Below, piece by piece: positions 55,191-64,000 of a stretch of 64,000 nucleotides of DNA. This DNA is from Novosphingobium sp. (lineage in GTDB: Bacteria > Pseudomonadota > Alphaproteobacteria > Sphingomonadales > Sphingomonadaceae), in the NCBI GenBank assembly GCA_016719755.1, contig JADJYM010000012.1, positions 553,688 to 617,687 of the forward strand, in the 5' to 3' direction. The notes under the pieces were generated by a model. The model searched no databases and was not told where the DNA came from. It saw only the letters and a program-made list of their open reading frames with translations. Both the position numbers and the translations under genes were made by a program. The number at the start of each line of letters is the position of its first letter. The first letter of the stretch is position 1.

Positions 55191-58026
55191 ACGGCAGGCC
55201 GATTTCGGCACGCCCGAGGTCCGCTCGGACACCCCGTAACGTTGACCATCGACGGGCGCGCGGTGACCGTGCCCGCCGGCACCAGCGTGATGCGCGCGGC
55301 GGCGGAGTGCGGCGGATCGATCCCCAGCCTGTGCGCCACCGACAGCCTCGAAGCCTTCGGATCGTGCCGCCTGTGCCTGGTCGAAATCGACGGCACGGCG
55401 CGGCACGCCCGCCAGCTGCACCACCCCCGCCGAAGCGAACATGGTGGTCCACACCCAGACGCCGCGCCTGGAAAAACTGCGGCGCGGGGTGATGGAACTC
55501 TACATCTCCGACCACCCGCTCGATTGCCTGACCTGCGCCGCCAACAACGACTGCGAATTGCAGGACACCGCCGCCGAGGTTGGCCTGCGCGACGTGCGCT
55601 ATGGGTATGACGGGGCCAACCACCTGGGCGCCGCGATCGATACCTCCAACCCCTATTTCGATTTCGATCCCAGCAAGTGCATCGCCTGCTCGCGCTGCGT
55701 GCGCGCCTGCGACGAAGTGCAGGGCACGCTGGCGCTGACGATCGACGGGCGCGGCTTTGCCAGCATGGTCAGCGCCGGGCAGACCGGCGACGATTTCCTG
55801 TCGAGCGAATGCGTGTCCTGCGGCGCCTGCGTGCAGGCCTGCCCGACCGCGACCTTGCAGGAAAAGGCGGTCAAGGAGATCGGCAAGCCCGAACGCGCCG
55901 TCGTCACCACCTGCGCCTATTGCGGGGTCGGCTGCACCTTCCGCGCCGAAATGCGCGGCGAGCAGCTGGTGCGCATGGTGCCCTGGAAGGACGGCAAGGC
56001 CAATCGCGGGCACTCCTGCGTCAAGGGCCGCTTCGCCTGGGGCTATGCCAATCACCGGGACCGCATCCTGACGCCGATGATCCGCGAGAGCATCGACCAG
56101 CCGTGGCGCGAAGTGAGCTGGGACGAGGCGCTGGGCTTCACCGCCGGGCGGCTGGGCGCGATCAAGGCGCAGCACGGCGCGCGGGCGCTGGGCGGCATCA
56201 CCTCCAGCCGCTGCACCAACGAGGAGACCTTCCTGGTCCAGAAGCTGGTGCGCGCCGGGTTTGGCTCGAACAATGTCGATACCTGCGCCCGCGTCTGCCA
56301 TTCGCCGACGGGCTACGGCCTGTCGAAGACCTTCGGCACCAGCGCGGGCACGCAGGATTTCGACAGCGTGATGCACGCCGATGTCATTCTGGTGATCGGC
56401 GCCAACCCGACCGATGGCCACCCGGTGTTCGCCAGCCGCATGAAGCGGCGGCTGCGCCAGGGCGCGAAGCTGATCGTGATCGACCCGCGCCGGATCGACC
56501 TGGTCCGCAGCCCCCATATCGCGGCCGCGCATCACCTGCCGCTCCAGCCCGGCACCAATGTCGCGGTGCTGACCGCGATGGCGCACGTCATCGTCACCGA
56601 AGGGCTGGCCGACGAGGCCTTCATCCGCGAACGCTGCGACTGGGACGAGTATCAGGACTGGGCGCGTTTCGTTGCCGAAGAGCGCCACAGCCCCGAAACG
56701 CTGGAAGCCGTCACCCGCGTTCCCGCGCATGATTTGCGCGAGGCGGCGCGGCTCTATGCGACCGGGGGCAACGGGGCGATCTATTACGGGCTGGGCGTGA
56801 CCGAGCATTCGCAAGGCTCTTCCACCGTCATGGCCATCGCCAACCTCGCCATGGCGACCGGCAACATCGGCCGGCCCGGCGTGGGGGTGAACCCCCTGCG
56901 CGGGCAGAACAACGTGCAGGGCGCCTGCGACATGGGCAGCTTCCCGCACGAACTTTCCGGCTATCGCCACATCTCCGGCAGCGCGAAACCCGCGCGCTGT
57001 TCGAACAGGACTGGGGCGTCGCGCTCGATCCCGAACCCGGCCTGCGCATCCCCAACATGCTCGACGCCGCGGTCGATGGCATCGTTCCGCGCGATCTACA
57101 TCCAGGGCGAGGATATCCTCCAGTCCGATCCCAACACCCACCACGTCGCCGCGGGGCTGAAGGCGATGGACTGCGTGATCGTCCACGACCTGTTCCTCAA
57201 CGAAACCGCCAACTACGCCCACGTGTTCCTGCCGGGCAGCACGTTCCTGGAAAAGGACGGCACCTTCACCAATGCCGAACGCCGCATCCAGCTGGTGCGC
57301 AAGGTGATGGAACCGGCCAACGGCTATGCCGACTGGGAAGTGACGCAGGCGCTGGCCAACGCCATGGGGCTGGGCTGGAACTATACCCACCCGTCCGAGA
57401 TCATGGACGAGATCGCCCGCCTCACCCCCAGCTTCGCCGGCGTCAGCCACGCGCGGCTGGAGGCGGAAGGCTCGCTGCAATGGCCGGTGAACGAAGCCCA
57501 TCCCGATGGCAGCCCGATCATGCACGTCGACGGCTTCGTGCGCGGCAAGGGCAAGTTCGTCGTCACCGACTACGTGCCCACCGACGAGAAGACCGGGCCG
57601 CGCTTTCCGCTGCTGCTGACCACCGGCCGCATCCTCAGCCAGTACAACGTCGGCGCGCAGACGCGGCGCACCGCCAACACCGTGTGGCACCCCGAGGACC
57701 TGCTGGAAATCCACCCGCCGATGCCGAGAACCGGGGCCTCAAGGATGGTGACTGGGTGCGCCTGACCAGCCGCACCGGCGAAACCACCCTGCGCGTCGAC
57801 CGTGACCGACCGGGTCGCGCCGGGCGTGGTCTATACCACCTTCCACCACCCCGCGACCCAGGCCAATGTCGTCACCACCGAGTATTCCGACTGGGCGACC
57901 AATTGCCCGGAATACAAGGTGACGGCGGTCCAGGTGCTGCCGAGCAACGGGCCTAGCGACTGGCAGGAAACCTATGCCAGCTGGTCCGACAAGAGCCGCC
58001 GGATCGCGGCGGAACCGGCGGAATAG
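55180..58026 (+). CDS. fdsA: NAD-dependent formate dehydrogenase alpha subunit, frameshifted
   Basis: Catalytic molybdenum subunit, about 950 residues. Start ATG 55180 (MGYERQADFGTPEVRSDTPV). N-terminal [2Fe-2S] cysteines (CGGSIPSLC, CRLCLVE), an HxxxC cluster (HPLDCLTCAANNDC), ferredoxin clusters CIACSRCVRACDE and CVSCGACVQACPT, then CAYCGVGCTF. Active-site Cys is in VDTCARVCHSPTGYGLSKTF. Mo-bis-MGD binding: LPGSTFLEKDGTFTNAERRI. Ends SWSDKSRRIAAEPAE. Indels near 55220, 55420, 56985, 57040, 57085, 57720 and 57800. Oxidises formate to CO2. Confidence 0.92.
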
Positions 58027-58030
58027 CGCG

Positions 58031-58225
58031 ATGGACCCCGGCCGCCTGACCTACATGGCCAACCAGATCGCCCGCAACCTGGCCGCGCAGGGCGCGGCGG
58101 CGGTCGAGGCAACCTGCCAGCACCTGCGCGATTTCTGGGATCCCCGGATGAAGGCCGCGATCCTTGGCGGAAGTCGCGCCGGGCTTGATCCGATCGCACG
58201 CGCAGCGGTGGAGCGGCTGGTTTAG
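58031..58225 (+). CDS. fdsD: Formate dehydrogenase delta subunit
   Basis: 64 residues: MDPGRLTYMANQIARNLAAQ, then EATCQHLRDFWDPRMKAAI, ending ARAAVERLV. The pattern MANQIA.nfa....e.a......H...FWdPRMr matches FdsD, a small protein needed for active formate dehydrogenase. Unbroken. It starts 4 bp after fdsA and its stop overlaps the end of the opposite-strand gene by 4 bp, closing the operon. Confidence 0.9.
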   Translation: MDPGRLTYMANQIARNLAAQGAAAVEATCQHLRDFWDPRMKAAILGGSRAGLDPIARAAVERLV

Positions 58226-58623
58226 TCCCGGCGGCTGAGCAGCAGCCCGCCAAGCATTGCTGCGCAGAACAGGCCCGCGCTGAGCGGCTGCGCGAACAGG
58301 TCGAGCAGCGCCGGCCCGGGGCATAGACCGACCAAGCCCCAGCCGACCCCGAACAGCACCGAACCGCCGATCAGCCTGCGATCCACCAGCGTCTGTTCCG
58401 GTTCGCCCAGCGTATCGCCGCAAAGCGCCACGCCGCGACGCCCGGCAAGAAGGTAGAGCGGCGTTGCAACCAGCAGCGCTCCACCCATCACAAAGGCCAG
58501 GCTGGGATCCCAGTTGCCGGCCACGTCTAGGAAGCCGATCACCTTGTCGGGGCTGGCCATGCCCGACAGCGCCAGGCCAATCCCGAACAGCAGACCCGAA
58601 ACCAGCGCAATGAGAATTCTCAC
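58222..58623 (-). CDS. YeeE/YedE-type membrane protein (DUF6691)
   Basis: 133 residues from GTG 58623 (RILIALVSGLLFGIGLALSG). Four hydrophobic segments; conserved GMASPDKVIGFLDVAGNWDP and LVGLCPGPALLDL with a conserved Cys, as in the second half of YeeE/YedE sulfur-compound transporters. The start overlaps the stop of the upstream YeeE gene (GTGA). The two half-proteins should form one transporter, of a type linked to thiosulfate or sulfide uptake. Confidence 0.82.
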   Translation of the reverse strand: MRILIALVSGLLFGIGLALSGMASPDKVIGFLDVAGNWDPSLAFVMGGALLVATPLYLLAGRRGVALCGDTLGEPEQTLVDRRLIGGSVLFGVGWGLVGLCPGPALLDLFAQPLSAGLFCAAMLGGLLLSRRD

Positions 58624-59049
58624 AGCCAGCCTCCCGTGCGGCGGATGAAGACCATGGCGGCAGCGGCCGGCATGAACACCACGACCGCGATCAGTGAACG
58701 CTTTGAAAAGCGTGCCAGCCCGCAGATGCCGTGACCGCTTGTGCAACCATTGCCGATGCCGGTCCCCAGACCGACAACCAGGCCGCCAGCGATCAGCGCG
58801 GAGAGCGAGGCATGCTCCAGCCCGGCGGCGAGCGCGCGGACCGGCAAGTGCCGCCGCGCCTGCGCCAGCCAGCAGCAGACCGGCCAGAAAGGCGAGTTGC
58901 CAGTCACGCCCGGGCCCGCGAACGCCAAGCCGCAGGATGCCGCTGATCCCGGCGATGTGACCAGTGCCCAGCCGCAGCAGTCCGGCTGAAAGCCCGATCA
59001 GGGCCCCGCCGGCAAGCGGCTGAATCAGATCTGCAAGAGCCAGAGCCAC
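58620..59049 (-). CDS. YeeE/YedE family membrane protein, frameshifted
   Basis: About 143 residues from GTG 59049 (ALALADLIQPLAGGALIGLS). Then AGLLRLGTGHIAGISGILRL and, in another frame after about 58845, ASLSALIAGGLVVGLGTGIG with NGCTSGHGICGLARFSKRS; the NGC.SGHG..G motif holds the conserved cysteines of this family. First half of the two-gene transporter with the gene at 58222. Confidence 0.82.
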
Positions 59050-59054
59050 GGCCC

Positions 59055-60313
59055 TCAGAACCGCACGCCGGCAGACAGGCCGAACGAGGTTTCGCCCAGC
59101 GAGACATCGGCCTCGCCCCGGCGTGGGGCGCGGGGATCGAGCCGCTACCGCGCACCGTCTGCTTGGGCGCGTGCATCGCATAGCGCAGGGTCAGTTCCAG
59201 CCCCGAGGGGTGGTATGGGTACGCCAGCGGTAAGGTGGTGCGAGAACCACCCCGGGGCAGAATGTTGAACAGCGTTTCCGAGGTCGGCACCGGGTTACCC
59301 GCATGGCCATAGCCGGCGCGCACCGTCCAGCTATCGCTGGCCACATAGGTCAGGCCAAGCTTCCAGGCGGTGATGTCGCGCCAACCGAAGCCAGGACCAT
59401 CCTCGGCGCCCAGCGGCTTGCCGGTGAACAGCACGGACAGCGGGTTGCCGACCGAGGCAATGCCTGAATATTTCGATCCGCTTGACGTCGGCGGCCAGCG
59501 TCAGCGCCGGCGTCGGCTTGATCGCGATCCCGCGCCGTAGGAGGCCGGGACATCGAACCCGCCATGCCCGGCGAACAGCCCGGCGTACTTGTCGAAGTGC
59601 CCGGTCCAGATTTTGGACTGATAGAACGCGCCCAGGCTGACCTTGTCGCCAAGATGGCCGAGATAGCCCACCCGCACGCCCGCGCCCGCCGACCAGTCGG
59701 TGCCCCGGTTTGTGAAGTTCGCCGGAGCGAGCGAGGCGGCGGCGAACGGCTGGATGCCCGTGGCGCGAAAGCCCTGGACCACGATGATCGGCGAAACGCC
59801 CAGGCTGTGACCGGGTGCGAAGCGCACCGCCGCAGTGGGGGTGATGAAGATCTGGCGGAGGTCGATCCCCGCCGGGCCGCTCGCGCCGAAGCTGGCGAAG
59901 GGGTTGGACTTGTAGACCGTGTTCATCCCGCCGTTGCCATAGACCGCGATGCCCACCGCGACGCTATCGGACAGCGGGCGGACATAGCCGAATTCGGGCA
60001 GGACGAACGGATTGGCGCCGTTGCCATTGTAGGTGCCGTTGAGCCCCGCGCCGTTGCCGCTGATGCTGGCGCCGCGATTGGGATGAACACTTCCACCCCG
60101 ACATCGAGCCGCTCGCCCACTTCGGTCGCGGCGGCGGGGTTGGCGGCGATCGACAGCGCGTCCTGCGGCTGGGCGATGGCGACCCCGGCCGAACCCTTGG
60201 CCTTGGCCCCAACGCCGTTCAGGAAGTAGCCGTCGGTAGCCTTGGCCGCGGTGACGGCCAGCGCGGCGAGGACCGTGCCGAGGCCGATCAGCAGGAGAAT
60301 GATGCCTGGACAT
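59055..60313 (-). CDS. FadL/OmpP1/TodX-family outer-membrane protein, frameshifted
   Basis: About 415 residues. The signal peptide region (IILLLIGLGTVLAALAVTAA) is followed by KATDGYFLNGVGAKAKGSAG and IAANPAAATEVGERLDVGVE, the classical FadL N-terminus that plugs the barrel. Later GTDWSAGAGVRVGYLGHLGD and KLGLTYVASDSWTVRAGYGH; the last strand ends LSAGVRF with a C-terminal Phe. Transports hydrophobic compounds across the outer membrane. Indels near 60300, 60080, 59530, 59465 and 59125. Confidence 0.85.
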
Positions 60314-60528
60314 GGATGCTCTCCAACTCAGGTGCGGGGCGGGACGAGCATCCTGGGCAGGGGTAGCGACGAGCCGAACTGTGGTCGCGGGACGTGAGCC
60401 ATCCCGCAAAACATGAGATTCGACTAATATACGGGAGCGCAAGCGGTCAACGCCGGAATGTCAACTCAGCCGGTAGAAATTCTGCGGGGGTGCAAAGCTG
60501 GAATTTCCGCCCTGACCTCCGCCCCGGA

Positions 60529-61342
60529 TCACGGATCGACGAACTGGGCCTTGCGCTTTTCCATCTGGCTCATCACCGCCTCGGTCTGGTTGCGGGTGCC
60601 CATCAGTTTTTGCTGCTCGACGCTTTCGGCCATCAGGATCTCGTCGGTGGCAGCTTCGAGATAGCGGTTGAACAGGCGCTGGCGGCGCGCTGCGCATCTG
60701 GGTTGCGGTTGGCGATTTCGGCCGCGATGGCGGTGGCGCGGGCGACCGGATTGGCATCGACCAGCGTGGCGAACCCATATTCGCGCGCCTGCTCGCCGTT
60801 GAATTCGCGGTTGGTGTGGGTCAGTTCACGCAGCACGTCGTCGCGCACGGTGCCCTTCCACAGCGCATAGCCGGCCATGTCGGGCACCAGCCCCCACTTC
60901 ATTTCCATCACCGCCAGCCGCGCGGCGGGATCGATCACGCGGATGTCGGCGCCGCTGGCGATCTGCAGCCCGCCGCCGAAGCAGACCCCGTGAACCGCCG
61001 CGATCACCGGCACCGGCAGCTTGCGCCACTGCATCGCCACCTGTTGCGGGCCATTGGCATTGCCATGGGTCCGTTCGGTCAGCGGGGTTTCGCGGTGGCG
61101 CCCGGTCTGTGCCATCGAGCCCATGTCGAGCCCGGCGCAGAAGCTGCGCCCCTCGCCCGCCAGCACCACGGCGCGCAGTCCGGCAGTTTCATAGAGCGTG
61201 CGCCCGGCATCGAGCAGGGCGGCGAACATGTCGGGATCGAGCGCGTTCATCTTGTCGGTGCGGATCAGCCGCACCTGAGCGACACCGTCAGCGTCCATGC
61301 TGATCGTGACCCGGCCCGGAGGAGGTTCATTTCGTGCGGCAT
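60529..61342 (-). CDS. Enoyl-CoA hydratase/isomerase (crotonase) family, frameshifted
   Basis: About 265 residues. Crotonase fold: RVTISMDADGVAQVRLIRTD, KMNALDPDMFAALLDAGRTL, oxyanion loop VVLAGEGRSFCAGLDMGSMA and VIAAVHGVCFGGGLQIASGA. Ends MEKRKAQFVDP at TGA after a frameshift near 60680. Start near 61342 (MPHEMNLL), where a further indel is likely. Substrate not predictable. It is close to a FadL-like porin, which fits lipid or aromatic catabolism. Confidence 0.82.
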
Positions 61343-61347
61343 AGTCC

Positions 61348-62153
61348 TCATCCTGCTGTGTGCGGCGCCATCTGGGCCTTTTCCTGTTCCTCGCCCAAAC
61401 GCAGGTAGCCGTCCAGCGCGAACTGCACGCGGCCGGCTTCTGGTGTGGCGGAGCACGCCACGGCGAGGCGGTAAGCACCCTCGCTGGTGGTCTCGATCAG
61501 TCCGCCAAGGCCCGAAAGCCGCAGCTTGGAGCGCAGGCGGCTGACATGGACTGCCAGCGAATTGGTCTCGGGCCGGAATGACAGTCGCCAGACGTCGCTA
61601 AGCAGGCTTCGACTGCGAGCCGCTTCGCCCGGGTTGTCGGCCAGCCGCCAGAGCAGCGCGAATTCACGCGGGTGAAGCCCCAGCGCGCGGCCGGCGACAA
61701 AGCCCTCGCGCGCCAGGAGATCAAGCTTGGGTGGGCCGACCTGGCGGTAGCGGGGAGCGAATGGATCTGTTCCTCGATCCTGAGGGCGCGGCTTTCCACC
61801 TCTTCAAGATGTGGCGCCGCGCCGATCGCATCGCCGAACCCCAGCCGCAGCAGGCGGGCGCGTTCCAACGCATCGTCCACCCCCACCACCAGCACCCGGC
61901 GGCGGCGCGCCGGGGCGGCGCCGAACAGCGTCACCCATTCGCCCAGCACGAGTCGGGCGGGCATGGCCAGAAGGGGCAGAACCTCACCGTGGGGAACGGA
62001 CTCGTTCTCCCGCAGCAGTTTCCACCCCAACCGGCGCAAATCGCACCCGACCGGGACTGGCCCGGCCGCGAACCATTGGAAATGCCGCAACGACCCCCGC
62101 AGAAAGCATCCGAATCCGGCGCTCACGCAACAGCAGAATCGCGCATTGCGCAA
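61348..62153 (-). CDS. Winged-helix (OmpR/PhoB-type) regulator, frameshifted
   Basis: The C-terminal winged helix in the corrected frames reads GLHPREFALLWRLADNPGEA, then ETNSLAVHVSRLRSKLRLSG and IETTSEGAYRLA, typical of OmpR-type DNA-binding domains. The N-terminal half (PVGCDLRRLGWKLLRENESV, RVLVVGVDDALERARLLRLG) looks like a degenerate receiver-like domain with no phosphorylation Asp recognised. Indels near 61720, 61640, 61560 and 61460. Start uncertain. Confidence 0.65.
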
Positions 62154-62213
62154 GTCAGGATAAGTCCGCGATGTCCCGCAGGGGAAGCAAAGCGGTTTAA
62201 GCAGCGCCCGTCG

Positions 62214-63421
62214 CTATGCCGCAGTGGTGTTGACGCCCATGCTGGCAAGATAGCGGCGGATGTTGCGCGCGGCCTGGCGCAGGCGCTGCTCGTTCTCCAC
62301 CATGGCGATACGGACGAATCCTTCGCCCTCCTCGCCATAGCCGACCCCCGGTGCCACGGCGACTTCAGCGTGGGTGAGGAGTTGTTTGGTGGGTCGAGGC
62401 TGCCACATCTCCTGCCAGCGCCGGGGCAGGGGTGCCCGGAGCGAACATCAGGCCCGGGGCTAGGAATGTCCCAGCCGGCCCGTCCGAACGCCTCGACCAT
62501 CACGTCGCGGCGCTTGCGATAGAGTTCGCGGTTGGCCTCGACGATGTCCTGCAGGCCGTTCAATGCGCGCAGGCCGCCGCCTGGATCGGGGTGAAGGCGC
62601 CGTAATCGAGGTGGCTCTCGGCCCGGGTCAGTGCCGCGATCAGCCGCTGGTTGCCGACCGCGAAACCGACCCGTCAACCAGCCATCGAAAGGTCTTGGAC
62701 ATCGAGGCTAAATTCGACCGCCACATCCCGGCGCCCGGGCACCTGAAGGATCGAGAGGGTCGGATTGCCGTCGTAGTAAGAGCTCCAGAATAGGCGGGAT
62801 CGGAAGAATCGGACCTTGTTCTCCTTGGCTCGAGAGACGGAGCCGTTCGTAAAACGCCAGGTCGACCGTCTCCGCCGTCGGGTTCGACGGGTAGTTGACT
62901 ATCAGGATCGAGGGGCGCGGCACGGTGAAGGCCATCGCCCGTTCGAGCGAGGCCCAGTAATGTTCGTCCGGCGTCGTCGGGACCGACCGGATCGTCGCCC
63001 CGGCGATGATGAAGCCGAAGGTGTGGATCGGGTAGCTGGGGTTGGGCGCCAGCACCACATCGCCCGGCGCGGTGATCGCGGTCGCAAGGCTGGCCAAACC
63101 TTCCTTGCTGCCCATGGTCATCACCACTTCGGTTTCGGGGTCAAGCTCAACCCCAAAACGGCGCGCATAGTAATTGGCCTGGGCCTTGCGGATCCCAGGG
63201 ATGCCCTTGGAGGCCGGAATAGCCGTGGGCGCCGGGCTTACCGCACCTTTTCGCACAGCTTGTCGATGACATGCTGGGGAGGAGGCAGGTCGGGATTGCC
63301 CATGCCGAGGTCGATGATGTCCCGTCCCGCCTGGCGTGCTGCGTGCCGCATCGCATTGACTTCGGCGATGACATAGGGCGGCAGGCGCTTGGTGCGGTAT
63401 TTTTTTTAATTCTTCGGACAT
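62214..63421 (-). CDS. Pyridoxal-phosphate aminotransferase (AlaC / DapL-like), frameshifted
   Basis: About 400 residues of fold-type I. Start ATG 63421 (MSEELKK). PGIRKAQANYYARRFGVELD, EVVMTMGSKEGLASLATAIT, APNPSYPIHTFGFIIAGATI and ILIVNYPSNPTAETVDLAFY are intact; the PLP lysine region (SMSKTFSMAGWRVGF) is spread over two frames near 62680. Similar to LL-diaminopimelate and alanine aminotransferases; the exact substrate is not certain. Further indels near 63380, 63230, 62840, 62770, 62560 and 62440. Confidence 0.82.
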
Positions 63422-63460
63422 TTGACCTTCCCGGTTGCATGCGCACCTTGCGCGCGCGCC

Positions 63461-64000
63461 TTATCGGGGATCGGCGCGCAAATCGCCAGCCCGTTTGAGC
63501 ACGACGGCGGTAATTGCCGTCGGCAGCCCCCAGGCCAGCCACGCGTCAAGCGCATAGAACAGCTCGTAATGGCGCATCGAACCAAGAATCGCGAACAGCG
63601 CAAGGTAGACGCGAAAGAACACCGCGCCGCTGGTTGCCGCCGCCAGCAGCAGCATGCAGGCGCGGTGCGCCTCGGTCGCCGGCGCGGATGGCGGATCCCA
63701 GCGCCAGCAGCACCAGCCACAGCGCCCCCGCGCCAGTGAAGCCCAGCGCCGACGCCTGTAGGTCACCGGTGCGATCAGCGCCACCGGAAGGCCGTGACCC
63801 CGGCCAGCGACGTCGACCGCGGTTGCCCGCGCGACCGGGCGGTGCCAGCGCGGATGATGGCGCAGCAGGATCGCCAGTGGCACCGCTTACGAGCACAGGC
63901 CCCCAGACCATGGACCGGGAATACCAGCGGCATCAGTTCGGCTTTCACCGCCAGCGTCTCGGGAAAGTCATCGACCATCCACGGCGCACCAAGGCCTTCC
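63461..64000 (-). CDS. Putative membrane protein, 5' end outside window, frameshifted
   Basis: Hydrophobic segments such as LYLALFAILGSMRHYELFYA and AWLAWGLPTAITAVVLKRAG end with a stop at 63461. Upstream, WMVDDFPETLAVKAELMPLV at the window edge belongs to the same gene in another frame. Multi-pass membrane protein of unknown role; not recognised. Confidence 0.5.

Noticed and set aside
55138-57714. 858-codon minus-strand frame opposite fdsA
   Set aside because: GC-rich antisense frame; the plus strand encodes iron-sulfur and molybdenum sites of formate dehydrogenase.

Overview
This GC-rich window looks alphaproteobacterial, most likely a sphingomonad. That assignment is an inference from codon usage, the families of insertion sequences and integrases, and an fdsGBA-type formate dehydrogenase operon; no rRNA or species marker is present. 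It joins a mosaic accessory region (1-48.9 kb) to an ordinary chromosomal segment (49-64 kb) across a tRNA-Thr / tRNA-Cys pair at 48966-49131.

Layout. 1-3.2 kb: the end of an IS21-type element and an IS256-type element (copy 1). 3.2-8.3 kb: a mobile mystery protein A/B pair (HTH regulator plus Fic protein) and a two-gene operon of a phospholipase-D-like protein and an unrecognised 587-residue protein, a candidate defence cassette. 8.6-26.1 kb: a P4-type integrase, then about 1.57-kb inverted repeats (9989-11558 and 22558-24128) that each carry a serine recombinase and enclose IS256 copies 2 and 3, an IS21 remnant, an AlbA_2-domain protein and several orphans. Next comes a second tyrosine recombinase inside its own roughly 290-bp inverted repeats, which hold pieces of a tRNA-Thr 3' end. 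26.0-48.9 kb: a segment bounded by direct repeats of the tRNA-Thr 3' end. It contains a DUF2779-type nuclease gene broken by an IS3 and an IS21 element, a third integrase with a VapE-like protein, a membrane/secreted protein pair, IS256 copy 4, and a type II-C CRISPR-Cas locus: divergent tracrRNA, cas9 (1110 residues), cas1, cas2 and an array of 24 repeats and 23 spacers.

49-64 kb: an RNB ribonuclease, then a formaldehyde-to-CO2 pathway (glutathione-dependent formaldehyde dehydrogenase, S-formylglutathione hydrolase, formate dehydrogenase fdsG-fdsB-mobA-fdsA-fdsD), followed on the other strand by YeeE/YedE-type transporters, a FadL-like porin, an enoyl-CoA hydratase, a winged-helix regulator and an aminotransferase.

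A caution applies throughout. Many genes carry single-base frameshifts, often in homopolymers, and these are dense in the housekeeping genes at 49-64 kb. The four otherwise near-identical IS256 copies differ mainly by such indels. Much of the apparent gene breakage, including the cas1 and cas2 frameshifts, is therefore probably sequencing error rather than decay. Coordinates of frameshifted genes give the span of the reconstructed gene.
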